From: Cohnella xylanilytica
GTDB taxonomy: Bacteria; Bacillota; Bacilli; Paenibacillales; Paenibacillaceae
Reading direction: 5' to 3'
NCBI RefSeq assembly: GCF_014212175.1
Contig: NZ_JACJVR010000041.1
Span: 1-64,000, forward strand
Length of the DNA stretch: 64,000 nt
Under the pieces are notes generated by a model. It saw nothing but the letters and a program-made list of their open reading frames with translations, was not told the origin of the DNA and searched no databases. Position 1 is the first letter of the stretch. Each line of letters starts with the position of its first letter. A program made the translations under genes and the position numbers. Shown one piece after another: positions 32,911 to 42,349 of the stretch.

Positions 32911-34782
32911 TTATTCGTACTCCAGCGCGACCATATCCCAATACCGGAGCTCCGGAACCGCGAACGCCACGTAATCTCCGTTCGAATCGCGTCCCGTCTC
33001 ATACGCCAACGGACGGCCGGTTCCTTCCTCGAGGTCCGGCGACGCGAGGAACGCCCGCTTGATCTTCTTCCCGCCGGCATACAGCTTCACGGCCAGATCG
33101 CGCCGGGTCTCCGGCTCCTTCGCCGAAGCGTCGGCGTCCCGCCATTGATCGGATTGGACGCCCGTCAGGTTGATAAGCTGGAGCGTCTCGAACTTCCCGC
33201 CCGCGCGCGAGAACGCCCACACCGTCCCCGGGCGGCCGTCCGCGCTGACCTCCGCCCCTTCGACGGCGATCTTCCGGTCGACCGGCATCTGCCCGTCCCG
33301 CAGGACGTTCTGGTAAGCGACGAGGAAGCGATAATAAGAGAGCAGCTTGCTCTTCAGCGAATCGCTCATCCGGAGGTGTCGGTTCGGAAAATATTCGTTG
33401 CTCAGCATCCGAAGGTCGTCGCCCAGCTCGATATGGGAGCCGCCGTTCGCGAAGATCGTCGCTTCGGTTAGCAGCACCCCCGGTTCGTTGAACTCGCCCG
33501 GGTTGTCGTCCGTGAACGAGTTGCCGTAATTGTAATTCATGTACGCGGCGAGGACTGTCGCCTTCTTGCCTTCGGTCAGCCCGGCCGCTTCGTCCAGCAC
33601 CTTCTTCAGGTCGTTGTAGGTCGTCTGTCCGCTGTTCTCCCACATCTCTTCGTATAGGAAGGCGGTACCTGCGTCCGCCGTGCCGGATACCCCGTACGTT
33701 CCGACGTTGTTGAACACGATCGTCTTGCCCAGCTCCGTCCGGGCCCGGTTCAGGAAGGGCGCGAAGCCGGCGGACGGCTCGATCTCCTTCCCTTCGTACG
33801 TGTACATCATGCCGCGGAAGCCGAGCTGGTCGACGTGCCAGCCGTCGAACGGATAGGCGGCGAACGCGTCCCGCTCCCGCTCAAGGAGATACTTCTGCCA
33901 ATCCGGATTCCCCGGGTCGAACAAGTCGAGCTTGGGCGTCGCCCATCCGTCCGGCAGCGGAATCGAATCCTGCGATTCCCCGCCCGGCGCCGCGTACAGG
34001 CCCCATTCCTTCTTGACGCCGCTGCCGTCCGTCTCGTAATCGCCATAGGCGCCGTACAGCAGGTTGTAATTCATGGCCGCCATGCCGCGCTTGTGCGCCG
34101 CGCCGATGTAGGCGCGGATCGTATCGCCCGAGGTGACGCGGTTCCCGATATCCGTCCACTCCGCCGCGGGGTTCTCCGGCGTGCCGGCCAGAGGCGCGTG
34201 GTGCTTGAACTGCCAGTCGTAGAACTGCAGCGCGTTGATCTGGTAGCGGCTTAGCGATTCGACGTTCGATTCCGTCGTCTTCCCGTCCTGCTTCGGGAAC
34301 CTGGACAGGTAGCCGTAACGCGGGAAGCGCGTCCAGTCGGACGAGACGTCCACCGCCGCGTTCCGATGATCGATCGTCCGGCCGTCCTTATTCTCCATCC
34401 AGGCCTCGACGGAATAGCCGGCGAAGTCGTCCTGCGGCGGCTTCCACTCCCAGCTCAGCGTCCGGGCTTCTCCCGGATCCAGCTTCAGCTTCTTGAACGT
34501 CTTGCTCTCGACGAGCCGGCCGAGATGCCGGTACTGGACGAGCAGACGGCCGTCTTCCAGCCTCTCCCCGGACGCGTTGTCGAGCTGCAAGGTCAGGCGC
34601 ACCGGTTCGCCCGGATCGTACCGCGACTTGTCCGCGTACAACTCCGCCAGCACGGACCGCTTCGCCGCGGCGGCGACCGGAGCCGGCACGGCTTCGTTCC
34701 CCGGGCGGCTCTCGCAAGCCGCGCACAGCAGCAGGCCGAGGCCGACGCCGGCGGCGGCCCATGGCGCAAATCTTCTTGTCAT
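32911..34782 (-). CDS. GH66 family lipoprotein, dextranase or cycloisomaltooligosaccharide-forming enzyme
   Basis: Surface glycosidase of 623 residues acting on alpha-1,6-glucans. A lipoprotein-type signal (GLGLLLCAAC) anchors it. An N-terminal beta domain (about 43-145) is followed by a (beta/alpha)8 barrel with the nucleophile Asp in GWHVDQLG (D318) and the acid/base Glu in FLYEEMWEN (E378 or E379), then a C-terminal beta domain. The CBM35 insert typical of cyclising (CITase) members is not apparent, so simple dextranase action is more likely. It is the last gene of an operon with sugar ABC genes. Start has CGGAGG at 7 nt. Confidence 0.85.
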   Translation of the reverse strand: MTRRFAPWAAAGVGLGLLLCAACESRPGNEAVPAPVAAAAKRSVLAELYADKSRYDPGEPVRLTLQLDNASGERLEDGRLLVQYRHLGRLVESKTFKKLKLDPGEARTLSWEWKPPQDDFAGYSVEAWMENKDGRTIDHRNAAVDVSSDWTRFPRYGYLSRFPKQDGKTTESNVESLSRYQINALQFYDWQFKHHAPLAGTPENPAAEWTDIGNRVTSGDTIRAYIGAAHKRGMAAMNYNLLYGAYGDYETDGSGVKKEWGLYAAPGGESQDSIPLPDGWATPKLDLFDPGNPDWQKYLLERERDAFAAYPFDGWHVDQLGFRGMMYTYEGKEIEPSAGFAPFLNRARTELGKTIVFNNVGTYGVSGTADAGTAFLYEEMWENSGQTTYNDLKKVLDEAAGLTEGKKATVLAAYMNYNYGNSFTDDNPGEFNEPGVLLTEATIFANGGSHIELGDDLRMLSNEYFPNRHLRMSDSLKSKLLSYYRFLVAYQNVLRDGQMPVDRKIAVEGAEVSADGRPGTVWAFSRAGGKFETLQLINLTGVQSDQWRDADASAKEPETRRDLAVKLYAGGKKIKRAFLASPDLEEGTGRPLAYETGRDSNGDYVAFAVPELRYWDMVALEYE

Positions 34783-34806
34783 AACAATCCTCCGTAGCTT
34801 AGCGCG

Positions 34807-35646
34807 TTATCCCTTGACGGCTCCCGCCGCGATGCCCTTGATGATGAACCGCTGGAACGAGACGAACAGGACGAGAATCGGCAGCATCGAGATGATCGAA
34901 GCCGCGAACACGAGGCCGTACGACGTGGCGTGCGCCCCCTGCAGCATCCGGATCGCGACGGGCAGCGTCCACTTCTCGGGCTCGCTCATGAACGTCAACG
35001 CGCCGAGGAACTCGCCCCAGTTGCCGTTGAAGTTCATGATGACCGAGGTGGCGATCGCCGGGGCGGACAGCTGGAGCGCGACGCGGCTGAAGAAGGTCCA
35101 GCGGTTGCCTCCGTCGACGATGACGGCCTCTTCCATCTCCTTCGGGATCTCGTCGAAGAAGCCTTTGAACAGGAACATATGGAACGGCACCGCCCCGGTC
35201 ACGTACAGCAGGATCAGCCCGGAATAGCTGTTCAGCAGGTGCAGGTTCTTGAGCAGCAAGTATTGCGGGATGATAAAGGTAATGCCGGGAATCATCATCG
35301 AGCCGATGAAGACGGCGAAGATGAAGCCGCGCCCCGCGAAGCGGTAGCGGGAGACGGCGAAGGCCAGCATGCAGGCGACGAGAGTGCCGCCGACGGTGGC
35401 GATGATCGAGATGACAAAGCTGTTCTTGAAGTAATGGCCGAAGCTGCCCGTCGTCCACGCTTCCTTGTAGTTGGCGAGCGTAAGCCCCGTCGGAATCAGC
35501 TTCGGCGGATATTCCATGGCGAACTGGAATGGCTTGAACGAGACGACGATCATGTTCCAGAACGGCAGGAACGTGACGACCGCGAAGGCGATCAGGATGA
35601 GGTAACGAACGGTTTGGGCCGCGAGCTTGCGGCTTCGAAGTCCCAC
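34807..35646 (-). CDS. Carbohydrate ABC transporter permease, MalG type
   Basis: Inner permease of a CUT1 sugar importer, 279 residues, with six membrane segments. The cytoplasmic EAA loop reads EEAVIVDGGNRWTFFSRVAL, the ATPase docking site. Start is GTG with GGAGGG at 6 nt. The ATPase (MsmX type) is not encoded here, as is usual in these bacteria. It lies 24 nt before the GH66 gene, so the substrate is probably isomaltooligosaccharides. Confidence 0.9.
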   Translation of the reverse strand: MGLRSRKLAAQTVRYLILIAFAVVTFLPFWNMIVVSFKPFQFAMEYPPKLIPTGLTLANYKEAWTTGSFGHYFKNSFVISIIATVGGTLVACMLAFAVSRYRFAGRGFIFAVFIGSMMIPGITFIIPQYLLLKNLHLLNSYSGLILLYVTGAVPFHMFLFKGFFDEIPKEMEEAVIVDGGNRWTFFSRVALQLSAPAIATSVIMNFNGNWGEFLGALTFMSEPEKWTLPVAIRMLQGAHATSYGLVFAASIISMLPILVLFVSFQRFIIKGIAAGAVKG

Positions 35647-35648
35647 GG

Positions 35649-36572
35649 TCAGCCCTCCGATCCGGCATTCTTAGGCATGAATTTGTATTGCAGCAGACTG
35701 ACGACGACGATGACGATGGCGACCACGTAGGACAGCGCGGCGGAATAGCCGAAGTTCAGGTCCGTGAACGCCTTGTTGTAGATCATGCTTAGAGGAACGT
35801 CGTATTCGAACGGCGCGGTGCCGGTGAACAGCAGGAACACCTGGTCGAACACGTTGAACGCCCCGATCGTCAGCAGGACGACGACGAACACGGTCGTGTT
35901 GCGCAGACCCGGCAGCGTGATATAGCGGAATTGCTGCCACCGGCTGGCGCCGTCGAGGCCGGACGCTTCGTACAGATCGGTCGGGATCGACTGCAAGCCC
36001 GCGAGGAAAATAAGCATGCTCCAGCCGATCCCCTTCCAGCCGCCGACGGCGAAGACGGATACGAGCGTGCGCGTCGGGCTGCCGAGCCAGTCGATGCCTT
36101 CGTCGACCAGATGCGTCTTGAGCAGAAGGTAGTTGATCAGCCCGTAGTCTTTGTTGAACATGTACAGATAGAGCTGGATGATGACGATCCAGGTGACGAG
36201 AACCGGAATATAGAATAACGCCCGGAAGAAGCTTCTTCCCCGGAGCGGACGATCCAGCACGACGGCCAGCAACAGCCCGAACACGATCTGGATCGGCATG
36301 GACACGACGAAGTTGAGCAGGGCGTTCTTGAACGCGATGCCGACGTGAGGGTCGTTCAGCACGGTTCGGTAATTGGCGAGTCCCACGAAGGGGCTCTCGC
36401 CGATCAGCTGCCAGTCCGTGAAGCTCTTCACGAACGAGAACAGGATCGGGTAGACGGAGAAGGTCAAGTAGAGCCCGATCGCGGGCAGGACGAACAGATA
36501 GATGCCGTAGTGGCGGCGAAGCCAGCTTCTCTTCTTGGGGCCGGCGGCCGGAGCGGCGGTCTGGTTCAACAA
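35649..36572 (-). CDS. Carbohydrate ABC transporter permease, MalF type
   Basis: Second CUT1 permease, 307 residues, with six membrane segments, the conserved YLTFSVYPILFSFVKSFTDW start, and EAA-loop LYEASGLDGASRWQQFRYITLPGL. The predicted start is a TTG with AGGAGG at 8 nt. Only 2 nt separate its stop from the next permease start, so the two are co-translated. Confidence 0.9.
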   Translation of the reverse strand: MLNQTAAPAAGPKKRSWLRRHYGIYLFVLPAIGLYLTFSVYPILFSFVKSFTDWQLIGESPFVGLANYRTVLNDPHVGIAFKNALLNFVVSMPIQIVFGLLLAVVLDRPLRGRSFFRALFYIPVLVTWIVIIQLYLYMFNKDYGLINYLLLKTHLVDEGIDWLGSPTRTLVSVFAVGGWKGIGWSMLIFLAGLQSIPTDLYEASGLDGASRWQQFRYITLPGLRNTTVFVVVLLTIGAFNVFDQVFLLFTGTAPFEYDVPLSMIYNKAFTDLNFGYSAALSYVVAIVIVVVSLLQYKFMPKNAGSEG

Positions 36573-36607
36573 TCGGAAGGCCTCCTCGATCGGAAAAACG
36601 GACGCGC

Positions 36608-36642
36608 CGCCCGAAGCGGAAGCCGGGGGCTCCGCTCGGGCG
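36608..36642 (-). promoter_or_regulatory. Intergenic hairpin after the binding-protein gene
   Basis: Imperfect stem with arms CGCCCGA-GCGGA and TCCGC-CGGGCG between the solute-binding protein and permease genes; a TTTTT follows about 10 nt later on the minus strand. It could be a partial terminator or an mRNA-stabilising hairpin that lowers permease expression relative to the binding protein. Confidence 0.5.
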
Positions 36643-36689
36643 ATTGGCGTCTTGTTTTTCGACGTGTGCTCGTGTCTCGAATGATCGGC

Positions 36690-38042
36690 TTATGGGGCCA
36701 GCAGCGCGTCCGCCTGCTTCGCCGCCTTGTCCAGGGCGTCCTTCGCCGAAGCCTTGCCGAGCAGCACTTGACTGACCGCGTCGGAGAACAGCTTGTCGAT
36801 CTGGGCGTAAGCGGGCACGGACGGACGGGCTTTGGCCGTCTTCATCTGCTCCATGTACGGCGCGAAGTATTCGATGGCCTTGATGTCGGGATGATCCGTC
36901 AGGCTGGCGACGACCGGCATCTGGCCGACCTTCGCCATCGCGATCTGCGCTTCGTCGGACAGCATGAACTTCTCGAATTCGTACGCCGCCGCTTGATGCT
37001 CCGCGTCCGAGGACTTGAAGAGGACGAAGTTCTCGCCGCCGACGACTTGGGCCGATCCGCCTTCGCCCGCCGGGTATTGCGCCGCTTCGAACTTGAAGCT
37101 CGGGTACTGCTTCTTCAGGACGTCGAACGCCCAAGGGCCGTCGTCGATCATCGCGTACTTGCCTTTGGCGAGGCCGTCGGTTCCCCCCAGGTCGCCGTTG
37201 TGGAAGCCGGTCACGTGCCCCGCCTTGCCCAGCTCCTGCAGCTTCTCGATCAACGCGATGGTCTTGTCGCCGTTCATGTAGCCGGTCGCCTTCGTCAGGT
37301 CCGGGCTCAGCACGTCCGCGCCGTTGCTCCACAGCCAGGGACCGAGCCACCACAGGTCGACGCCGAACTGGTAGCCGTACGTCGCGGAGTTGCCTTGGCC
37401 GCCGGACAGCTTGCCCATCGCTTCGACGAATTCGTCCATCGTCTTCGGCGGGCCGGAGAGGCCGGCTTTGGCCAGCAGCTCCGGGTTGTACAGCAGCACC
37501 TTCGTGTTCGTGTCGAGCGGAATGCCGTAATATTTGCCGTTGTACAAGTTCGTAGTGAGCGGGCCCGGGAACACCTTGGCCTTCAGTTCGTCGAAGCCTT
37601 CGAGGGAATCCTGCTCCACGAGCGTGCCGAGCTTGGCGAGCTGCGGCGTCATGACGATGTCGATCCGCGCCGCGTCGGGCAGCTGGGCGCCGGCCGCGGA
37701 GACGAGCAGCTTCTGGTTGAAGCTGTCCGTCGGCATCGCCACGTTCTTGACCTTGATGTTCGGATGCGCCTTCTCGAACGCGGGAATGACGACCTCCGTC
37801 AGCTGCTTCGTCTCGGCGGACGTCTGGTTGTACGTGTTCCAGAAGGTGATCTCGACCTTCTTGCCGCCGGCGGGAGCCGCGGATCCGTCGCCGGAAGCGC
37901 TTGCGGACGGGCTCGCGGAGGAGCCTCCGGACGCCGCGCTGCCGGATGCGCCGCCGTCGTTGCCTCCGCCTCCGCACGCGGTCAGCCCGAGCGCGCTTGC
38001 GAGGATCAGCGTTCCTGCCGTGCTTAGCATCTTTGTCTTCAT
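36690..38042 (-). CDS. Extracellular sugar-binding lipoprotein of the GH66 operon
   Basis: Family 1 solute-binding protein of about 450 residues. Lipobox LTAC, then a Gly/Ser/Ala linker, EITFWNTYNQTSAETKQL, YYGIPLDTNTKVLLYNPELLAKAG, DGPWAFDVL and VGGENFVLFKSS. It resembles maltose- and isomaltooligosaccharide-binding proteins and the protein at 25068-26348. The ATG at 38042 gives the signal peptide; the upstream frame is not coding. First gene of the binding protein-permease-permease-GH66 operon. Confidence 0.9.
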   Translation of the reverse strand: MKTKMLSTAGTLILASALGLTACGGGGNDGGASGSAASGGSSASPSASASGDGSAAPAGGKKVEITFWNTYNQTSAETKQLTEVVIPAFEKAHPNIKVKNVAMPTDSFNQKLLVSAAGAQLPDAARIDIVMTPQLAKLGTLVEQDSLEGFDELKAKVFPGPLTTNLYNGKYYGIPLDTNTKVLLYNPELLAKAGLSGPPKTMDEFVEAMGKLSGGQGNSATYGYQFGVDLWWLGPWLWSNGADVLSPDLTKATGYMNGDKTIALIEKLQELGKAGHVTGFHNGDLGGTDGLAKGKYAMIDDGPWAFDVLKKQYPSFKFEAAQYPAGEGGSAQVVGGENFVLFKSSDAEHQAAAYEFEKFMLSDEAQIAMAKVGQMPVVASLTDHPDIKAIEYFAPYMEQMKTAKARPSVPAYAQIDKLFSDAVSQVLLGKASAKDALDKAAKQADALLAP

Positions 38043-38553
38043 TGCGGTAAGTCCCCTCTCGATTGGTGTTCGGATCGGATGGCCGGGCGCGGTTGGCTGT
38101 TGGCGAGCGAGCGGCTTGGCACGGTCGGGCACGGCATCTCCGTTCCGCGGAGGTGCCGCATGGTGCACGGCGCCGCATGGCGCCGCCCCGTTCCGCTCCT
38201 CACGGTACCGTTCGTTCAGCAGAAGTACCTCATGGAGCGCACGGTTCCGCCCCATTCCTCTCCGTTCCGCCGCACCCCGGCATCCACATGGCTCATTATG
38301 CTTCGTTCGGCCTCGCATCGTAACCGTTTACATTCCGCTGTTCGGCGTTCTATTTTCCGATCTTCGGGAGCTAGGGGGAGGCAAAGGGCGGCCTCGAAGG
38401 GAGGGAAATGTTCCGGTCGCCGCTCCTTGAGCGTAATAAAGGACACCTTCTCGGGCGTGGAGGCAGGACAGCGTGGTGGACGAATGCGAGGAAGCCGGTT
38501 ACTCTCTTTGCCCGATCCCGGGGATCTCCGGGAGATGTGCGGAAATCTCGATC
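38043..38553. other. Long noncoding region upstream of the GH66 operon
   Basis: About 510 bases with no credible gene. It holds GC-rich low-complexity sequence with several GTTCCGC repeats (38135-38275) and a cre-like site at 38319. The promoter of the minus-strand sugar operon should lie here; its exact position is not obvious. Confidence 0.5.
38319..38332 (-). promoter_or_regulatory. Strong match to a CcpA cre site
   Basis: CGTAACCGTTTACA matches the cre form TGWAANCGNTNWCA at 13 of 14 positions, about 280 bp upstream of the sugar-binding protein gene. Catabolite repression of an alpha-glucan operon would be expected; the distance implies a long leader. Confidence 0.5.
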
Positions 38554-38584
38554 AAATAAAAAGAAGGACGTTCGCAGGAACGCC
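38554..38584 (-). terminator. Terminator of the thuA/dehydrogenase operon
   Basis: Minus-strand stem GGCGTTC/GAACGTCC with a 4-nt loop, followed by TTCTTTTTAT, just after the ThuA gene. Confidence 0.75.
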
Positions 38585-38597
38585 CTCCCCTCTTGCC

Positions 38598-39329
38598 TCA
38601 TCCCTTCAAGCTCTCGAGCGGCTCTACCCGGCCGTACGAGACATGCGCGCCGACGGTCGGCGCGGCCCAGCGGGCCGCGTTGCGGATAACCCGGAGCACG
38701 TCCGGGTGATGGTACACCGGGAACGTCTCGTGCCCCGGCCGGAAGTAGAACAGCTTGCCCTTCCCCCGCCGGTAGCAGCAGCCGCTGCGGAACACTTCGC
38801 CGCCCTCGAACCAGGAGACGAACACCAGCTCATCCGGGGCCGGGATCTCGAAGCGCTCGCCGTACATCTCTTCCTTCGGTATCTCGATGTACTCGCCAAG
38901 CCCTTCCGCGATCGGGTGCCCGTGCTCGATGACCCAGATCCGCTCCTTCTCCCCGTCGTCGCGCCACTTGAGCGCCCCCGTCCGGGTGCCGAGCAGCCTC
39001 TCGAAAATTTTCGACCCGTGGCCCGAATGCAGAACGATCAGCCCCATTCCTTCCAGCACCCGGTCCCGCACTCGCTCGACGACTTCGTCCCGAACCTCTC
39101 CATGCGCCAGATGCCCCCACCAGAGGAGGACGTCGGTCGACGCCAGCGCTTCCTGCGTGAGCCCGTGCTCCGGCTCGTCGAGCGTCGCCGTTCTGACGAG
39201 GAAGCCCGGCTCCGCCCGCAGCCCGTTCGCGATCGCTTGATGAATGCCGTCCGGGTAGATCGCCGCGACCTCCGCGCTCCGCCTCTCGTGCCGGAATTCG
39301 TTCCATACCGTCACCCGTATATCAGCCAT
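38598..39329 (-). CDS. ThuA-like (trehalose utilisation) domain protein
   Basis: Cytoplasmic protein of 243 residues with the ThuA glutamine-amidotransferase-like fold. It has [39 protein letters not shown] and the C-terminal [27 protein letters not shown]. Family members act in disaccharide or oligosaccharide catabolism together with Gfo/Idh/MocA dehydrogenases, exactly the gene found upstream here (8-bp overlap). The biochemical reaction is not established. Confidence 0.87.
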   Translation of the reverse strand: MADIRVTVWNEFRHERRSAEVAAIYPDGIHQAIANGLRAEPGFLVRTATLDEPEHGLTQEALASTDVLLWWGHLAHGEVRDEVVERVRDRVLEGMGLIVLHSGHGSKIFERLLGTRTGALKWRDDGEKERIWVIEHGHPIAEGLGEYIEIPKEEMYGERFEIPAPDELVFVSWFEGGEVFRSGCCYRRGKGKLFYFRPGHETFPVYHHPDVLRVIRNAARWAAPTVGAHVSYGRVEPLESLKG

Positions 39330-40392
39330 GGCCGCCTTCCTCCTCCTTCTTCACGTCGATCCAGCGCCCCTTCTCGAACGACTCGATAACCGCGTCGATC
39401 GTCGCCTGGTTGACGCAGCCGTCCGCGAGAGTCGCGTCGAGGCCGTCTCCCTTCCCATTCAGCAGGTTGAAAAACGACTGCATCTGATCCGCCCGGCAAT
39501 CGGCCGGAACGTCGACCCGGCGGAACGTCTCGTCGCCAGGGTCCCCGAGCCGCACATGAAGCGTCTCCTCGTCTTCCAGCCCGTAAACCAGAGCTCCCTT
39601 CGAGCCGTAAATCTCGATTCGCTGGTAATTGCCGCGCCCGTAGGCGAACCGGCTGATCGTCATGGAGGAGGAGACTCCCCCTTCCATCCGCGCGAGCACG
39701 TGGCAATAATCGTCGACGTCGACCTCCCCGAAGCCTTCGCCGTCCGTCGTCTTCCGCCGCCGGATGATCGTGTCCGCGTCGGCGACCACGCGCCGGATAT
39801 CGCCGACCAGGAACCGCTCCAGATCGAAGATATGCGAGCCGAGATCGCCGAGAGCGCCCGAACCCGACAGCGACTTCCGGAACCGCCAGACGAGCGGAAG
39901 CTCCTCGTCGTCGGCCCAGCCTTGGAGGTACTGGGCATACACGTGGCGAATCGTCCCCAGCTTGCCTTCCTCGATCAGCCGCTTCGCATAGCGGACCGCG
40001 CTTTTGTAGCGGTACGAGAAGCACACCATATGGGGCAGCGGATCGGCCGCCAGCAGATCCCGGAGCCGCTCCGCTTCCCGGGTGTCGATCGAGACCGGCT
40101 TCTCCAGCGCGAACGGCTTGCGGTGCCGAATGGCGGCGGACGCCACTTCGACATGGCTGAAGTTCGGGGTGCCGATCATGACCGCATCAAGCTCGGGGTC
40201 CCGCAGCATCTCCTCGTGGTCCGTATAGAGCCGCGCCGCCGGCAGACCCAGCTCCCGAGCCCTCCGGCTCAACGTCTCCTCGTTGTTGTCGCACAGCGAC
40301 CAGAGCTCGGCGTCGTCGCTCGCGAGAATGCCCCCGATATGGAAATTCGCGATGCCTCCAAGTCCGATTACCCCTATTTTCAGCTTCTTCAT
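39322..40392 (-). CDS. Gfo/Idh/MocA family NAD(P)-dependent sugar dehydrogenase
   Basis: Oxidoreductase of 356 residues. Rossmann motif [15 protein letters not shown] at the N-terminus, then NNEE as the cofactor-binding acidic end of strand 2, the family EKP motif in [10 protein letters not shown] (97-99), and the catalytic region [15 protein letters not shown] with the conserved His. It probably oxidises a sugar or inositol-like substrate. It overlaps ThuA by 8 bp and diverges from an AraC regulator 191 bp away, which likely controls both. Confidence 0.9.
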   Translation of the reverse strand: MKKLKIGVIGLGGIANFHIGGILASDDAELWSLCDNNEETLSRRARELGLPAARLYTDHEEMLRDPELDAVMIGTPNFSHVEVASAAIRHRKPFALEKPVSIDTREAERLRDLLAADPLPHMVCFSYRYKSAVRYAKRLIEEGKLGTIRHVYAQYLQGWADDEELPLVWRFRKSLSGSGALGDLGSHIFDLERFLVGDIRRVVADADTIIRRRKTTDGEGFGEVDVDDYCHVLARMEGGVSSSMTISRFAYGRGNYQRIEIYGSKGALVYGLEDEETLHVRLGDPGDETFRRVDVPADCRADQMQSFFNLLNGKGDGLDATLADGCVNQATIDAVIESFEKGRWIDVKKEEEGGHG

Positions 40393-40583
40393 AGCCCACC
40401 ATCCATTCCCGGAATCCGGTTCGTTCGGATCGGCGAAACCCCGATAGAACAGGGATCTTCGACGACGAATCGCCGTCCGACTGTCTCCCCCAGTATAGTT
40501 CGTGGTACACTAAGCGAGAATGGAAGATCGAGACTCTATTTGTACAAAACCGACTTCTACGGGATAGGGAGCTGGAATCCGGC

Positions 40584-41474
40584 ATGCTGGCGATGAACAC
40601 GGAATACGTTCCCCGGATCAAACTGATGGGCTTCGTGTCGTACAAGGCGCCGTGGATTCACTTCCGCCGGACGACCGACGAGCATATCCTCTACTTCATC
40701 AAGAGCGGGGAGCTGCATCTTCAAGAGAACGGCACGCCTCACATTCTGCGGAGAGGCGACGTTCTGCTGCTCGAGCCTCATCTGGAGCACGAAGGCTTGG
40801 AGAAGCATCTATGCGATTACTACTTCGTTCACTTCGAGCATCGCGATATCCGCCCGTGGCCGGAGGAAGACAAGCTGGCGCTGGCGAAGAGGGTGCTGCT
40901 GGAGGACGACGATTCCTCCGAGGGGTCCGAGCTTTGTTTTTTTCCGAAACGCTTCACGTTCGAAGACCGCAATGCCTTCCACCGGGCGCAACGCGAGATG
41001 AACGAGATTCTGGCCCTGCACCGGCGCAAGCGCTACAACCGCTCCTTGACGGCGCTCAAGTGGGCCGAGTGGATGATCGAGACGTCCCGCGAGTATTGGA
41101 TGTCCGAGCTGCAGAGCCACGACAAGCGTCCGTCCCGGTCTTACCGGAAGGTGAACGCGCTGCTCGATTACCTTCATACGCACTACACGGAGCGGATCAC
41201 GGGCGAGATCATCGAGAAGGAATTCGACTGCAGCTACGACTACATCAATCGGGTGTTCCAGGAGGCGACGGGCCACACGATCAGCCGGTACGCGAACCTG
41301 GTGCGGATCAACCACGCCAAGGAGCTGATCGAGGCTACACATCTGAGCATGAACGAGATCGCGTACTTGACCGGCCTGAACGATCCGTTCTACTTCAGCA
41401 AGGTGTTCAAGAAGTTCGTCGGCCTCTCGCCCACCCAGTATTACAAGAAGGTCCGGGAGACGATGTCGATGTAG
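40584..41474 (+). CDS. AraC family regulator of the thuA/dehydrogenase operon
   Basis: Transcriptional activator of 296 residues with an N-terminal cupin domain (FIKSGELHLQENGTPHILRRGDVLLLEPHLEHEG) and a C-terminal AraC domain with ITGEIIEKEFDCSYDYINRVFQE and MNEIAYLTGLNDPFYFSKVFKKF. The start ATG has GGGAG 12 nt upstream. Its divergent position suggests that it controls the Gfo/Idh/MocA-ThuA pair in response to a sugar. Confidence 0.87.
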   Translation: MLAMNTEYVPRIKLMGFVSYKAPWIHFRRTTDEHILYFIKSGELHLQENGTPHILRRGDVLLLEPHLEHEGLEKHLCDYYFVHFEHRDIRPWPEEDKLALAKRVLLEDDDSSEGSELCFFPKRFTFEDRNAFHRAQREMNEILALHRRKRYNRSLTALKWAEWMIETSREYWMSELQSHDKRPSRSYRKVNALLDYLHTHYTERITGEIIEKEFDCSYDYINRVFQEATGHTISRYANLVRINHAKELIEATHLSMNEIAYLTGLNDPFYFSKVFKKFVGLSPTQYYKKVRETMSM

Positions 41475-41527
41475 AGGTTACATTCCACTGATTAATGAAC
41501 CTCGTCGGGGGAGAGAATAGGCGAGGG

Positions 41528-41869
41528 GTGAATCAGACTGCAACGGCTCGGCCGGTCTCGAAGGAAGAGTTATTGGAAGATGCTCTCTTGCAGCAGCTTC
41601 ATCCGGTTATTTACTCCACCTTGCAGATCTTGTATCACGAGAAATACCCGGCTATGGATCATGAACGGATCGTTCGGATAGCTTCGTATTTAACGGGTTT
41701 TCGACCGGACCGGCAGGCTTCGGCATTGGGCGGCGCCAAGGTCTTTCAAATAATCGTTGTGGTTAGAGCCGTCCGCCATCATCAAGTCGTTCGAATGGTT
41801 CTAAATAACGAGCGCGGAGCGAACCTCTACTCGGTATCCGAGATCAAACAAATGAACATACGCGACTAG
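41528..41869 (+). CDS. Unknown small protein
   Basis: Open frame of about 113 residues from a GTG (41528) preceded by GGCGAGG. The first half, with EELLEDALLQQLHPVIYSTLQILYHEK and HERIVRIASYLTGF, looks like a soluble helical protein; the second half (VVVRAVRHHQVVRMVLNNERG) is less convincing. No family recognised. Lower GC than its neighbours. It is convergent with the next gene and overlaps it by 4 bp. It may be a degraded gene. Confidence 0.4.
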   Translation: MNQTATARPVSKEELLEDALLQQLHPVIYSTLQILYHEKYPAMDHERIVRIASYLTGFRPDRQASALGGAKVFQIIVVVRAVRHHQVVRMVLNNERGANLYSVSEIKQMNIRD

Positions 41870-42204
41870 CCATCAATCGCTTCTATGTACAAGTACTTAT
41901 CCTTGTTGAAAAAAATAGAGTAGGGCATCATAAAGGGACTCAAATAGCGCCATCCCTTAATCGGAGAGCCGCAACGGAATTTGCGGACTTCATTGTCTTG
42001 CAAGCGGAACGCGAGCCGGTTGCTTCCGCACCAATCGATTTTCAAGCGGATCTCGTGTTCGCCCGGCTCCAATTCGATCTTCATCGTTCCGCCGTCCTGA
42101 ATCGTTCCTCTCTCGATATCGTCGACGATCACTTCGTAGCTTCTGATTTTGTTGACGTATTGCGACGTTCTCGAGATCTCGATATAGGCGCTGTTCGTTC
42201 CCAC
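41866..42204 (-). CDS. Conserved small beta-rich protein of unknown function
   Basis: About 112 residues. I place the start at the GTG at 42204 because it has a perfect AAGGAGGTGA at 7 nt, although the frame is open to 42270. The sequence alternates short strands: YIEISRTSQYVNKIRSYEVIVDD, KIELEPGEHEIRLKIDWCGSNRLAF, then a basic C-terminus with an aromatic patch. The middle resembles PEGA-like carrier domains that carry out surface or scaffold roles. Divergent from an AraC-GyrI regulator 145 bp away. Function unknown. Confidence 0.65.
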   Translation of the reverse strand: MGTNSAYIEISRTSQYVNKIRSYEVIVDDIERGTIQDGGTMKIELEPGEHEIRLKIDWCGSNRLAFRLQDNEVRKFRCGSPIKGWRYLSPFMMPYSIFFNKDKYLYIEAIDG

Positions 42205-42349
42205 GCCGTTCACCTCCTTAAATCGTATAAGTCTCGGCGCTTCCATTATAAAATATTTCCAGAGACTCAAGCACCTGCAATATCGGAACCCGAAATGTCG
42301 GATGGCTGCATCCGGTTCCTGCTAATCTTGAAGGCAAGGAGGTGATCTT

